Of a stretch of 64,000 bases of DNA, positions 36,844 through 50,160 are shown in pieces. Each line of letters opens with the position of its first letter. Within the stretch, counting starts at the first letter, position 1. Origin of the DNA: Defluviicoccus sp. (lineage in GTDB: Bacteria; Pseudomonadota; Alphaproteobacteria; Rhodospirillales; Defluviicoccaceae). Made by a program: the position numbers and the translations under genes. The DNA is taken from NCBI GenBank assembly GCA_029624735.1, contig JARSSM010000019.1, positions 124,001 to 188,000 of the forward strand, in the 5' to 3' direction. The notes under the pieces are model-generated. The model made no database searches and had not been told where the DNA came from. It worked only from the letters and a program-made list of their open reading frames with translations.

Positions 36844-38113
36844 CGGGCGCAAGCACCTCAAGACCGCCCATGTAGGGCATGAGCGCGGCCGGCACGGCGA
36901 CGCTGCCGTCGGCCTGCTGATAGTTTTCCAGGACCGCGATCAGGGTGCGGCCGACGGCCAGGCCCGAACCGTTGAGGGTATGGACGAACGCGGTCTGCTT
37001 GCTGCCGGCGGGGCGGTAACGCGCACCCATGCGTCGGGCCTGAAAGTCTCCGCAGTTCGAGCAGCTGGAAATCTCGCGATAGCGGCCCTGGCCGGGCAAC
37101 CAGACCTCGATGTCGTAGGTCTTGGTGGCGGAGAAGCCCATGTCGCCGGTGCTCAGCACGACCACGCGGTACGGCAGGCCGAGCCGCTGCAGGACCGCTT
37201 CGGCACACCCGGTCATCCGTTCGTGCTCGGCCGCCGACTGCTCGGGCGAGGTAAGGCTGACGAGTTCCACCTTGGTGAACTGGTGCTGGCGGATCATGCC
37301 GCGGGTATCCTTGCCGGCCGCACCGGCTTCGGCACGAAAGCACCACGTCATCGCCGTGAAGCGGAGCGGCAGGGCAGCCTCGTCCTGGATCGTGCCGGCG
37401 GCAAGGTTGGTCAAGGGCACTTCCGCGGTCGGGATCAGCCAGCGGCCGTCGGTGGTGCGGAACAGGTCCTCGGCGAACTTCGGCAGCTGGCCGGTGCCGA
37501 ATACCGCCTCGTCGCGGACGAGCGCAGGCGGGCTCACCTCGCGGTAGCCGAACTCGCGCGTATGCAGATCAAGCATGAAGGCAGCAAGCGCGCGCTCCAG
37601 CCGCGCCAGAGGGCCGCTCAGGACGACGAAGCGTGATCCCGAAATGCGGCCGGCGGCATCGAAATCCATCATCTTGAGGCCGGCGCCGATCTCGTCATGC
37701 TCCTTCGCTGGGAAAGCGAACGAAGGCGGCGTACCCCAGCGGCGCAACTCCTGGTTCGCCTGCTCGTCGGGACCGTCGGGGACGTCAGCCGCCGGAGAAT
37801 TCGGCAGCTCCGCCAGCGCATCGTTGAGCGCCGCCTCGGCGTCACGCGCCTCGATCTCGAGTGCCGCCTCAAGCTCCTTGGAGCGGCCGACCTCGTCCAG
37901 AAGCGACGAGACATCCTCGCCCTTGGCCTTGCCGCGGCCGATCGCCTTGGCGAGCGTGTTGCGCTGCGCCTGGACCTCTTGGACGCGGGTCAGGATCTGC
38001 CGGCGGTTCTGATCGAGCGCCAGGAGCCGCGCCGACGCCGGGCCAAGGCCGCGACGGCCGAGGGCTGCATCGAATGCCGCGGGGGCCTCGCGGATCCACT
38101 TGATGTCGAGCAT
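36833..38113 (-). CDS. serS: seryl-tRNA synthetase
   Basis: Charges tRNA-Ser with serine. It has 426 aa, the normal length. The N-terminal [18 protein letters not shown] begins the tRNA-binding coiled-coil arm (about 28-100); the class II catalytic core follows with [12 protein letters not shown], the [15 protein letters not shown] motif 2 region and [15 protein letters not shown] motif 3. It is followed by surE and preceded at 107 bp by tatC. No T-box or other leader element is visible. Confidence 0.96.
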   Translation of the reverse strand: MLDIKWIREAPAAFDAALGRRGLGPASARLLALDQNRRQILTRVQEVQAQRNTLAKAIGRGKAKGEDVSSLLDEVGRSKELEAALEIEARDAEAALNDALAELPNSPAADVPDGPDEQANQELRRWGTPPSFAFPAKEHDEIGAGLKMMDFDAAGRISGSRFVVLSGPLARLERALAAFMLDLHTREFGYREVSPPALVRDEAVFGTGQLPKFAEDLFRTTDGRWLIPTAEVPLTNLAAGTIQDEAALPLRFTAMTWCFRAEAGAAGKDTRGMIRQHQFTKVELVSLTSPEQSAAEHERMTGCAEAVLQRLGLPYRVVVLSTGDMGFSATKTYDIEVWLPGQGRYREISSCSNCGDFQARRMGARYRPAGSKQTAFVHTLNGSGLAVGRTLIAVLENYQQADGSVAVPAALMPYMGGLEVLAPDAA

Positions 38114-38220
38114 CCGAGCCTCAAGCCTTGACGGGGGGTCACTGCACTCGCCTAAAGGATGGGGCGGCAGCGGTCAAGGACCGGCCCTGGCAGGTGGCGG
38201 CGTTCGGAGCCCTGTTGCCG

Positions 38221-39054
38221 CTAATCGCCTTCCGGGTCGGCCGCCGGCTCGGCTTCGCTATCGGCCTCAGCATTGGCCGTGCGGCGCTTCTCGATCATCC
38301 CGGCGGCGAAGACCGACACTTCGTAGAGGAGCATGATCGGGATCGCGAGGCCGATCTGGCTGATGACATCGGGCGGTGTCAGGATGGCCGCGGCAACGAA
38401 GGCAAGCACGATCGCATACCGTCGCTTCGCCTTCAGCCCGGCCGCCGTCACCATCCCGGCCTGCGCCAAGAGCGACAGCACCACCGGCATCTGGAAACAG
38501 AGCCCGAACGCGAAGATGAGCTGCATCACCAGCGAGAGGTACTGGTCGACCTTCGCCTCAAGCTGGATCGGCAACCCGGCCGCGGGCGCGGCCACCTCGA
38601 AGCCAAGGAAGAATCGCCACGCCAGCGGAAAGATGACGTAATAGGCGAGCGCGCCGCCGAAAAAGAACAGGACCGGCGTTGCGATCAGGAACGGCAGAAA
38701 GGCGCGCTTCTCGTTCTTGTAGAGACCAGGCGCGACAAATTTCCACACCTGGATCGCGATCAGCGGAAAGGCGAGAAACATCGCCGCGAAGAAGGACACC
38801 TTGATGTAGGTGAAGAACGCCTCGTGCAGGGCGGTGAAGATCATCCGCCGCTCGCCGCCGCGGCCGGCAAGGATGTCGGCCAGCGGCTGGACGAGAAAGC
38901 CGTAGATATGGCCGGAGACGGCATAGCAGGCGAGGAACAGCACGATCAGGCCGACGAGGCAGTAAAGCAGCCGCCGGCGCAGCTCGATCAGGTGATCGAA
39001 CAGCGGCATCCGGTAGGCTTCGACGTCGTCAGGTGTTTCGTCGGTGGTTGGCAT
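38221..39054 (-). CDS. tatC: Sec-independent protein translocase TatC
   Basis: Core receptor of the twin-arginine translocase; binds the signal peptide together with TatB. It has 277 aa with six membrane helices and the conserved N-terminal MPLFDHLIELRRRLLY and a periplasmic loop leading to LSPADIL-like positions. A Glu/Ala-rich C-terminal tail of ~30 residues follows the last helix. It lies 41 bp after tatB. PhoX, encoded at 6.2 kb, is a likely client. Confidence 0.95.
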   Translation of the reverse strand: MPTTDETPDDVEAYRMPLFDHLIELRRRLLYCLVGLIVLFLACYAVSGHIYGFLVQPLADILAGRGGERRMIFTALHEAFFTYIKVSFFAAMFLAFPLIAIQVWKFVAPGLYKNEKRAFLPFLIATPVLFFFGGALAYYVIFPLAWRFFLGFEVAAPAAGLPIQLEAKVDQYLSLVMQLIFAFGLCFQMPVVLSLLAQAGMVTAAGLKAKRRYAIVLAFVAAAILTPPDVISQIGLAIPIMLLYEVSVFAAGMIEKRRTANAEADSEAEPAADPEGD

Positions 39055-39095
39055 CGGTGATCAACAGCGGGCGGGGCGCGGCGCAGGCGAAGGGA

Positions 39096-39578
39096 TCATT
39101 CGTGGGCCGCGCCGGCACCAGCCGACGGGCGAGCCGCTGCCGGTTGTGACGCTGGCGTGGCTGTGGGCGGTTCGGGAACGGCGGCTTCAGGAGAGGGTGG
39201 CTGGGGAGCAGCCGGTTCGGGAGATGGCGCGGCGGCGCGCGGGCCGGTCGGCGGGCCGCCCTCGACCTCCTGTTTCAGCCGGCGGGCGAAATCGGCGGGA
39301 TCGAAGTCTTCGGTCAGGGTGCCGGTCGGATCGACCGCATCCTTGACCGCCTTGCCGAGATCGACGCGGCCACCCTCGCTGACCTTGCGTTTCAGGTCGT
39401 CGAGTTCCGCCTCGCGCAGCATGTCGGCGACGCCGCTCTGGAACTCGCGGCTCAAGCCCCGCACCTTGACGACCACGCGCGCAACCGCCCGCATCGCCGT
39501 CGGCAGGTCCTTGGGACCCAGAACGACGAGGGCGACGACGCAAATCAGAAACAGTTCCTGCCAGCCGATGTCGAGCAT
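39096..39578 (-). CDS. tatB: Sec-independent protein translocase TatB
   Basis: Single-helix subunit that binds twin-arginine signals with TatC. It has 160 aa with the membrane helix at about 6-21, the VLGPKDLP hinge, an amphipathic helix and then a Pro/Ala-rich, probably disordered tail from about residue 95, longer than in E. coli in composition though of similar total length. It is flanked by tatA (69 bp upstream) and tatC. Confidence 0.93.
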   Translation of the reverse strand: MLDIGWQELFLICVVALVVLGPKDLPTAMRAVARVVVKVRGLSREFQSGVADMLREAELDDLKRKVSEGGRVDLGKAVKDAVDPTGTLTEDFDPADFARRLKQEVEGGPPTGPRAAAPSPEPAAPQPPSPEAAVPEPPTATPASQPAAARPSAGAGAAHE

Positions 39579-39647
39579 TGCCTTGCCTGCGCCGCAGCCG
39601 GCCGGTGCCTACAGCCGGACCAAGCCTTGAGGGCCGCTTGTGCGTTC

Positions 39648-39899
39648 TTAAGGCTTGGCGGCGCGGTCGGCCTCGCGCGCCCGCTCGGCGACTCGCGGCG
39701 CCTCTTGGTTGAGCGCCCTCGGGGCCTCCCGGCCCGCCTCCGGCTCCTCGAACGGCTCGTCGTCCTTCAGGCTTTTCCTGAACGCTTTCAGTCCTTTACC
39801 GACATCGCCCATCAGCTGGGAGACCTTGCCGCGACCGCCGAACAGGATCAGTACCACGACCAGAACGATCAGCCAGTGCCAGATGCTAAAAGAACCCAT
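39648..39899 (-). CDS. tatA: Sec-independent protein translocase TatA
   Basis: Pore-forming small subunit of the twin-arginine translocase, 83 aa. It begins [20 protein letters not shown], with the membrane helix at about 6-21, followed by the FGGRGK hinge and an amphipathic helix ([15 protein letters not shown]), then a charged tail. It is the first gene of tatABC on the minus strand, and 235 bp without recognised features separate it from the divergent glyQ. Confidence 0.94.
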   Translation of the reverse strand: MGSFSIWHWLIVLVVVLILFGGRGKVSQLMGDVGKGLKAFRKSLKDDEPFEEPEAGREAPRALNQEAPRVAERAREADRAAKP

Positions 39900-40134
39900 C
39901 CTGAACCCGCTTGCACCCGCCTGAAAACTGCGCCTTGTTGCGCTTGGTCCGCATCATGGCAGAAACAACCCATCGCCGCAACGAGGGGTGCCATCAGGGG
40001 CGCTCGGGCCGCATGCCGGCTGCCGTGGGTTGACCCGAAGGAAGGCCGGCAGTATGGTCCCGAGCCATCAGCGCGGGGCCGGCACGCGCAACGACGCGCA
40101 TTCACCCATCGGCCCGCCCCGCCTCCATCGCGGC

Positions 40135-41010
<876 letters not shown>

Positions 41011-41019
41011 GGCGCGCGG

Positions 41020-43119
41020 ATGGCCGAACTTCTGGTCGAACTGCTGTCCGAAGAGATCCCGGCACGCATGCAGGCGCGGGCGGCGGACGATTTCAAGCGC
41101 CTCGTCACCGCCGGCCTGGCCAAGGCCCGGCTCGCCTTCACGCATGCGGACGCTTTCGTCACGCCGCGCCGCCTGGTGCTGGTCGTCGAGGGGTTGCCGG
41201 AACGGCAGCCGGACATCGAAGAGGAGCGCAAGGGCCCGCGCGTCGGCGCGCCGCAAGCGGCGATCGAAGGCTTCCTGAAGGCGACCGGGCTTGCCTCGAT
41301 CGCGGAAGCAAAGATCCAGGAGAGCGGCAAGGGCTCGTTCTACTTCGCGGTCCGGCAGATCGCCGGCCAGCCGGCGCGCGATGCGCTCGCAGGTGTGCTC
41401 GCAGAGGCGGTCGCGCAGATGCCGTGGCCAAAATCGATGCGCTGGGGTGCCGGCAGCATGCGCTGGGTGCGGCCGCTGCAGAACGTGCTGGCGATCCTCG
41501 ATGGGCAGCCGCTGCCGTGGACGGTTGATTGCGGCGGCAGTGGTGATGGCGCGATGCAGCTCAGCGCCACCGATGCGACGCGCGGCCATCGCTTCCTGGC
41601 GCCTGACCCATTCAAGGTCACCTCCTTCGCCGACTATCAGGCGAAGCTCGCGGGCGCCAAGGTAATCCTCGATCCGGCTACGCGCCGGCAGGTGATCAGC
41701 GAACGGGCGGAAGCGATCGCCGCCGCCGAGGGGCTCACGCTCAAATCCGATCCCGGCCTGCTGGACGAAGTCACCGGTCTCGTCGAATGGCCGGTGGTGC
41801 TGATGGGCCGTATCGACGAAAGCTTCATGACGTTGCCGCCGGAGGTGCTGACGACGGCGATGCGCGCGCACCAGAAGTACTTCGCCCTCAACGATGGCGA
41901 AGGCCGGCTGGCACCGCGGTTCATCGTCGTTGCCAACATGGAGACGCCGGACGCAGGCCGCACGGTCGTTGCCGGCAACGAGCGGGTGCTGCGGGCACGG
42001 CTTTCGGATGCAAAATTCTTCTGGGATCAGGACCGCAAGCGGCCGCTTGCGGCCCGCGTCGAGAAGCTCGCCGAGCGCGTGTTCCATGCGCGGCTCGGCT
42101 CCGATCTCGCGCGCACCGAGCGGCTGGAGAGGCTCGCACGCGACCTCGCCCGCTCTACCGGCGCCGATCCGGAGCTGTCCGCCCGCGCCGCCCGGCTCTG
42201 CAAGGCAGACCTGACCACAGGCCTGGTCGGCGAGTTCCCCGAGCTGCAGGGCGTCATGGGCCGCTATTACGCGCTCAACGATGGCGAGCCGGCGGACGTC
42301 GCCAACGCCATTGCCCAGCACTATGCGCCGCTTGGTCCCTCCGACCGCTGCCCGACCGCGCCGGTCGCCGCGACCGTGGCGCTGGCCGACAAGCTCGATA
42401 CGCTCACGGGCTTCTTCGGGATCGGCGAGAAACCGACCGGCTCCGGCGATCCCTATGCGTTGCGGCGCGCTGCCTTGGGCGTGATCCGCCTGATCGTCGA
42501 GAATGGTGTCCGCCTTGGCTTGCGCGCTGCTCTCATCCACGCGGCAGCCGGCTATGCCGACAGCATCTTGCAATCGACGCCGGCGCCGCTGGCGGACGAC
42601 ATCCTCAGTTTCTTCGCCGATCGCCTGAAGGTGCACCTGCGCGAACAGGGCGTGCGCCACGACCTGATCGCGGCCGTGTTTGCCACCGGCACCGAGGACG
42701 ACCTGGTGCGGCTGTTGGCACGCGTCGAGGCACTAAGAGGCTTTCTCAATACCGACGACGGTGCTAACGTGCTGGTCGCGTATCGACGCGCAAGCAACAT
42801 CGTACGCATCGAAGAAAACAGGGAGGGCGTTTCCTACGGCGCGGCGGTCGATCCGGCCCTGTTTGCTGAGCCGGAGGAGACCGACCTATACAGTAGACTG
42901 ACGAACGCGCATGAGGGGATCGCGGCGGCACTGACGGCCGAGCGGTTTGGTGAGGCAATGTCGATCCTCGCCAGGCTGCGTGCGCCGGTGGATGCCTTTT
43001 TTGACCGGGTCACGGTCAACTGCACTGATGCGGGGATGCGTGCCAACCGCTTGCGGTTGTTGTCGCGGATCCGCTTGGCGCTGGGCGACGTGGCCGATTT
43101 CTCACAGATCGAGGGGTAG
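41020..43119 (+). CDS. glyS: glycyl-tRNA synthetase beta subunit
   Basis: tRNA-binding subunit of glycyl-tRNA synthetase, 699 aa. It begins MAELLVELLSEEIPARMQ and carries the family segments MRWVRPLQN, HRFLAP and EFPELQGVMGRYYAL, with an HD-like region and a C-terminal anticodon-binding-type helical domain. It lies 9 bp after glyQ and 8 bp before ppdK, so the three genes are probably one transcript. Confidence 0.96.
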   Translation: MAELLVELLSEEIPARMQARAADDFKRLVTAGLAKARLAFTHADAFVTPRRLVLVVEGLPERQPDIEEERKGPRVGAPQAAIEGFLKATGLASIAEAKIQESGKGSFYFAVRQIAGQPARDALAGVLAEAVAQMPWPKSMRWGAGSMRWVRPLQNVLAILDGQPLPWTVDCGGSGDGAMQLSATDATRGHRFLAPDPFKVTSFADYQAKLAGAKVILDPATRRQVISERAEAIAAAEGLTLKSDPGLLDEVTGLVEWPVVLMGRIDESFMTLPPEVLTTAMRAHQKYFALNDGEGRLAPRFIVVANMETPDAGRTVVAGNERVLRARLSDAKFFWDQDRKRPLAARVEKLAERVFHARLGSDLARTERLERLARDLARSTGADPELSARAARLCKADLTTGLVGEFPELQGVMGRYYALNDGEPADVANAIAQHYAPLGPSDRCPTAPVAATVALADKLDTLTGFFGIGEKPTGSGDPYALRRAALGVIRLIVENGVRLGLRAALIHAAAGYADSILQSTPAPLADDILSFFADRLKVHLREQGVRHDLIAAVFATGTEDDLVRLLARVEALRGFLNTDDGANVLVAYRRASNIVRIEENREGVSYGAAVDPALFAEPEETDLYSRLTNAHEGIAAALTAERFGEAMSILARLRAPVDAFFDRVTVNCTDAGMRANRLRLLSRIRLALGDVADFSQIEG

Positions 43120-43127
43120 GACAGACA

Positions 43128-45809
<2,682 letters not shown>

Positions 45810-45848
45810 GACGGCGCTTCGTCGTCTCATTACCGTTAAGCTTGCGGA

Positions 45849-45880
45849 CGAGGGGGCTTCCACGCCCCCTCGTTTCGTTT
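45849..45880 (+). terminator. rho-independent terminator after ppdK
   Basis: A 9-bp perfect GC-rich stem (45849-45857 with 45864-45872, loop TTCCAC) is followed by TTTCGTTT. It lies 40 bp beyond the ppdK stop and probably ends the glyQ-glyS-ppdK transcript. Confidence 0.85.
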
Positions 45881-45918
45881 GCGGCCACGGCCTCGGTGAA
45901 AGAGAACCGGTTCCGACG

Positions 45919-46092
45919 ATGACCGACAAAGATCAAGGACCGCCGACCCTGCCGCTGCCCTCCCTGTGGCGGCTGATCGTTGGCGCCATCGCCATCCTGG
46001 GCTTCCTCTACTTCCTCTACAGCTATCAGGAAGCCCGCGATGCTGCGGGCGAGAAATCCGGGCAGAACCTGGTTACCATCGCCGCCGTCTAG
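45919..46092 (+). CDS. small single-span membrane protein, 57 aa
   Basis: Unrecognised small protein. A Pro-rich, polar N-terminus (about 1-15) is followed by one strong membrane helix (about 18-37, LIVGAIAILGFLYFLYSY) and a short charged C-terminus. It starts 39 bases beyond the ppdK terminator hairpin. No clear ribosome-binding site is seen apart from AAAGAGAA about 15 bases upstream. Its stop region overlaps by four bases the end of the convergent SLC13 gene. Confidence 0.55.
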   Translation: MTDKDQGPPTLPLPSLWRLIVGAIAILGFLYFLYSYQEARDAAGEKSGQNLVTIAAV

Positions 46093-47882
46093 GTAAGCGG
46101 CCAGAACCAGGGGATGAGCAGGCTGGCGACGAGCCAGTTGATGATGTTCAGCGGCACACCGATCTTGACGAAATCCATGAACCGGTAGCCGCCGGCGGTA
46201 TAGACGAAGGTGTTCGTCTGGTAGCCGATCGGCGTCGAGAAATCGGCGCTCGAAGCGAACATGATGGCGATCACGAACGGCCGCGGATCGCACCCCATTT
46301 GTTGCGCCAAGCCGATCGCGATCGGCGTAAACAGGATCGCCGCGGCGTTGTTGCTCATGAACGCGTTCATCACCGAGGTGAACGCGTAGATCAGCGACAA
46401 AACCACGGCCGGCCCGAAATGACTGACCCAGGCGACGACGGCGTTGACGACGAACAGGGCTGCGCCGCTGGTCTCCATCGCCCGGCCCAGACCCAGCATG
46501 CCGAAGATGAGCATCAGCATCCGCCAGTCGATGGCGCGATAGGCCTCATCCGCCTCGATGCAGCCGAGTGCGATGACGAGACTGGCGCCGATCAAGGCAA
46601 GGCCCGCAATCGGCATGAACTCGAACGCCGCGCAGGCCATGATCGCCCCCAGGACCGCGATCGCGATCGGGGCCTTGTCCCGGCGCAGTGGGCGCTCGGC
46701 GCTGACTTCGCTCAAGTTGATCAGCTGGTGGGTCTCGAACAGCCGCTTGAGGCCCTCCGGCGGCCCTTCGAGCAGGAGCGTATCGCCGAACTCGAGCCGC
46801 AACTGGTCGAAATTGCCGTGCAGCGCCTCGTTCTGCCGGTGCAGCGCCAGGACGTAGGTTCCGTACAGGCGGCGCAGATTGAGCTCGCTCACGCGCTGGC
46901 CGACAAAGCGCGAACTCGGGCCGATGATCCCTTCCATCATCACCACCGAGCGGTTGGCGATCGGCGCCAGCGCGGCCTGGGTCAGCGCCGGAAAGGTGAA
47001 GCCACTACCGTCGCGCAAGCCGAGAACATCGCCGGCGGAGGACCGGATCACCACCCGGTCGCCGGCGCTCAGCACGGGCTGGCCGTGTTCCGGGTTGAAG
47101 GAAACGTCGTCACGCAAGAGGTCGACGACGCGCAGGCCATCCGTGCGGGTCAGGCCGGCTTCGTTCAAGGTCCGCCCGATCAGCGGCGAATCGGGCGCGA
47201 CCAGCACCTCGGTCAGGTACTTCTTCTGCGGCAGATCGATCAGCGTATCGGCGATCGTCTGCCGGTCCGGCAGCAGCCATGGCGCGGCGATGCTCAGGTA
47301 GGCGATGCTGATCACAGCCATGAGGACGCCCAGGGGCGTGATCTCGAACATGCCGAAGCCCGCCAAGCCGTGATGCTGGGCGACACCGTCGGCGATGATG
47401 TTGGTCGACGTGCCGATGAGCGTGCAGGTGCCACCGATGATCGCGGCGTAGGACAAAGGGATCAGAAAGCGCGACGGCGCGACCTTGAGGCTGTGGGCAA
47501 GTGCAATCATGACTGGCGTCAAAATGACGACAATTGGCGTATTGTTGATGAAGGCTGAGATCGCCGCCACCACGCAGACCATCGCCATCAGCGCCGTCCA
47601 CGGCGAGTGCCAGTTGACCCGCGCCGCGGCGCGGCCCAGGCGCTCGATCACGCCCGTATGCTCCAGTGCCGCCGTAATGACCAGCAACGACGCCACCGTG
47701 ATCGGCGCCGGGTTGCTGAACACCTTCAGCATGTCATCGACTTCCAGGACGCCTGCGGCGAGCAGGGCGGCCATGGCCAGCATGGCGACGACATCGGGCG
47801 ACATCAGCTCACGCACGAAGCCAAAGAAGACGACAATGATGAGCGCAAGCACGAGGACGATCTGAAGCGTCTCCCAGCTCAC
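46089..47882 (-). CDS. SLC13/DASS-family transporter with two TrkA-C (RCK-C) domains
   Basis: Inner-membrane symporter-type protein of 597 aa. About ten to twelve helices are split into two halves by a soluble insert (about 205-390) holding two RCK-C domains. The family repeat motifs INNTPIVV and SADFSTPIGYQTN are in equivalent positions of the halves. Related proteins move sulfate, dicarboxylates or other anions with Na+; the substrate is open. I start at the GTG at 47882 because AGGGAG lies just upstream and hydrophobicity begins there; the frame is open to 48344 but overlaps divergent pepA. Proteins with this domain order are frequent in environmental bacteria. Confidence 0.88.
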   Translation of the reverse strand: MSWETLQIVLVLALIIVVFFGFVRELMSPDVVAMLAMAALLAAGVLEVDDMLKVFSNPAPITVASLLVITAALEHTGVIERLGRAAARVNWHSPWTALMAMVCVVAAISAFINNTPIVVILTPVMIALAHSLKVAPSRFLIPLSYAAIIGGTCTLIGTSTNIIADGVAQHHGLAGFGMFEITPLGVLMAVISIAYLSIAAPWLLPDRQTIADTLIDLPQKKYLTEVLVAPDSPLIGRTLNEAGLTRTDGLRVVDLLRDDVSFNPEHGQPVLSAGDRVVIRSSAGDVLGLRDGSGFTFPALTQAALAPIANRSVVMMEGIIGPSSRFVGQRVSELNLRRLYGTYVLALHRQNEALHGNFDQLRLEFGDTLLLEGPPEGLKRLFETHQLINLSEVSAERPLRRDKAPIAIAVLGAIMACAAFEFMPIAGLALIGASLVIALGCIEADEAYRAIDWRMLMLIFGMLGLGRAMETSGAALFVVNAVVAWVSHFGPAVVLSLIYAFTSVMNAFMSNNAAAILFTPIAIGLAQQMGCDPRPFVIAIMFASSADFSTPIGYQTNTFVYTAGGYRFMDFVKIGVPLNIINWLVASLLIPWFWPLT

Positions 47883-48111
47883 GACGGCGGCTCCCTGTTC
47901 TGCTTCTGCGGACGACCCGGCGGCATCCCTCGGCCTTAAGGGTGGAAAGGCTTTGCCGCCACGGTCAAGGGGCTTGCGGTAATGCCCTGCCCGCGTTGGC
48001 AGAGCCGGCGACGGCCGGCGACCAAGAGAGGCTTTCATTTTACCGCAACCGCGGTACATACAGAGCATGCATTTGCGACCAGGCATGCAGCGACGAAAGA
48101 AAGGATTGTGG

Positions 48112-49677
48112 ATGCAAATCTCCTTTGCCGCGCTGGACATTCCGAGGACCGGTGTCGTCGTTGCCGGTGTGATCGAGGACGGTGTGCTGCCGCCCACCAC
48201 CAAGGCTCTTGACGACCAGCTGGGTGGTCTGATCACCCGCACGCTCAAAGGGGGGCGCTTCCGCGGCAAGAAGGACCAGAGCCTGATGCTGTTGAGCCCC
48301 GCGGGCAGCGGGCTGGACGCGCTGCTGCTGGTCGGCCTCGGCAAGGAGAGTGCGCTGGGTGCCCTGCGCAGCGAGGCCCTCGGCAGCCAGATTTACGCAG
48401 CGCTCGCGCCGCATGGCCATGCGGAAGCCTTCGTCGCCCTCGATGGCCTGGCGGGAACGCAGGTCGATGCCGCGGGGCTTGCCGCCAGCCTTGGCCTGGG
48501 TGCGCTGTTGCGCGCCTACCGTTTCGATAAGTACTTCACCAAGCTCAAGGATGAGGAGAAGCCGGCGCTCGGCAGCCTCGTCATCGGCACGTCCGAAGCG
48601 GCGCGCGCGCGGACCCTGTTCGCATCGATGGCGACAACGGCAGACGCGGTCGCCTTCACCCGCGACCTCGTTTCCGAGCCCGGCAATGTGATCAATCCTG
48701 CAACGCTGGCGGAACAGGCCCGCTCGCTGGCCGACCTCGGCGTCGAGGTCGAGGTGCTGAGCGAGAAGGAGATGCGCAAGCTCGGCATGAACGCGCTTCT
48801 GGGCGTCGCTCAGGGCAGCGCCAACGAGGCGAAGCTGGTCGTGCTGCGCTGGTGCGGGCTCGGCAAACCGGACGCCGCCGCCAAGAAGGGCAAGAAGGGC
48901 AAGCGCGCGGCCGACAAGGGCGGTGACGGCGAGGCGGGCGCCGACAGCCCGCTTGCCTTCATCGGCAAGGGCGTCACCTTCGATTCCGGCGGCATATCCA
49001 TCAAGCCGGCCGCCAACATGGAGGACATGAAGTGGGACATGGCCGGTGCTGCGGCCGTGGTCGGTGTCATCCGCGCGCTGGCCGCCCGCAAGGCGCGGGT
49101 CAACGCGGTGGGTGCGATCGGCCTGGTCGAGAACATGCCCTCAGGCCAGGCGCAGCGCCCCGGTGACGTCGTCACCTCGCTGTCCGGGCAGACGATCGAG
49201 GTCATCAACACCGATGCCGAAGGCCGCCTGGTGCTGGCGGATGTCCTCTGGTACGTGAAGGATCGCTTCAAGCCGAAGCTGATGGTCGATCTCGCGACGC
49301 TCACCGGCGCCATCATCATCGCTTTGGGCCACGAGCACGCGGGCCTGTTCGCCACCGATGACGAACTGGCCGAGCGCCTGACGGCGGCGGGTGCTGCGGT
49401 CGGCGAGCCCTTGTGGCGGCTCCCCCTGGGCGAGGCCTACGACAAGCAGATCAAGTCCGACATCGCCGATATGAAGAACGTCGGCAACCGCTCCGCCGGC
49501 AGCATCACCGCGGCACAGTTCCTCAAGCGCTTCGTCGAGGGCACGCCGTGGGCTCATCTCGACATCGCCGGCGTCGCCTGGACCACAACCGACCGCGAGA
49601 CGGCGCCCAAGGGGGCGACCGGTTTCGGCGTCCGGCTGCTGGATCGCTTCGTCGCCGACAATTACGAGGCGCGCTGA
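48112..49677 (+). CDS. pepA: leucyl aminopeptidase (M17 family)
   Basis: Cytosolic hexameric zinc/manganese aminopeptidase that removes N-terminal residues; E. coli PepA also binds DNA. It has 521 aa from the ATG at 48112. The N-terminal macro-like domain (about 1-170) is followed by the catalytic domain with KGVTFDSGGISIKP, VENMPSGQAQRPGDVV and the signature NTDAEGRLVLADVLWY. A Lys/Gly-rich insert (about 258-280, KKGKKGKRAADKGGDGEAG) interrupts the catalytic domain and is unusual in length. holC follows after 24 bp. Confidence 0.94.
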   Translation: MQISFAALDIPRTGVVVAGVIEDGVLPPTTKALDDQLGGLITRTLKGGRFRGKKDQSLMLLSPAGSGLDALLLVGLGKESALGALRSEALGSQIYAALAPHGHAEAFVALDGLAGTQVDAAGLAASLGLGALLRAYRFDKYFTKLKDEEKPALGSLVIGTSEAARARTLFASMATTADAVAFTRDLVSEPGNVINPATLAEQARSLADLGVEVEVLSEKEMRKLGMNALLGVAQGSANEAKLVVLRWCGLGKPDAAAKKGKKGKRAADKGGDGEAGADSPLAFIGKGVTFDSGGISIKPAANMEDMKWDMAGAAAVVGVIRALAARKARVNAVGAIGLVENMPSGQAQRPGDVVTSLSGQTIEVINTDAEGRLVLADVLWYVKDRFKPKLMVDLATLTGAIIIALGHEHAGLFATDDELAERLTAAGAAVGEPLWRLPLGEAYDKQIKSDIADMKNVGNRSAGSITAAQFLKRFVEGTPWAHLDIAGVAWTTTDRETAPKGATGFGVRLLDRFVADNYEAR

Positions 49678-49701
49678 CGGAGGTCGGGTGCGGGTCCGCC
49701 G

Positions 49702-50151
49702 GTGACCGAGGTCGCGTTTTATCACCTGCAGACGGCACCGCTCGATCAGGTGCTGCCGCGGCTATTGGAAAAGACGCTCGCCGCCGGCAAGCGGGCGGTC
49801 GTGATCGCGGGCTCGCGCGCGCGTGCCGAAGCACTCGCAAGCGTGCTGTGGACCTATCGTCCCGACTCCTGGCTGCCGCACGGCACCGCCGAGGACGGCG
49901 ACGCGGACCAGCAGCCGGTCTGGCTGACCGAGCACGACGAGAACCCCAACGGCGCTTCCTTCCTGTTCCTGACTGACGGCGCCGATTCGGCCGCGATCGC
50001 CACCTTCGAGCGCTGCTTCGACCTGTTCGACGGCAACGATGAAGCGGCGGTAGCGGCGGCGCGGGCGCGCTGGCAGGCCCGCAAGCAGGACGGCCACACG
50101 GTCACCTACTGGCGGCAATCGGCGACCGGGGCTTGGCAGCAGATGGCGTGA
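49702..50151 (+). CDS. holC: DNA polymerase III chi subunit
   Basis: Clamp-loader accessory subunit that binds single-strand-binding protein at the replication fork. It has 149 aa from a GTG start; family marks are VAFYHLQTAPLDQVLPRLLEK, the AVVIAGSRARAEALASVLWTY segment and WLPHGTAEDGDADQQPVWL. The order pepA-holC is widely conserved in proteobacteria and supports the call. The next gene is convergent, 9 bp beyond the stop. Confidence 0.93.
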   Translation: MTEVAFYHLQTAPLDQVLPRLLEKTLAAGKRAVVIAGSRARAEALASVLWTYRPDSWLPHGTAEDGDADQQPVWLTEHDENPNGASFLFLTDGADSAAIATFERCFDLFDGNDEAAVAAARARWQARKQDGHTVTYWRQSATGAWQQMA

Positions 50152-50160
50152 ACACCGGCC

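Noticed and set aside
47883-48344. N-terminal extension of the SLC13 transporter to 48344
   Set aside because: It would overlap divergent pepA, has no membrane or family features, and the GTG at 47882 has a good ribosome-binding site.
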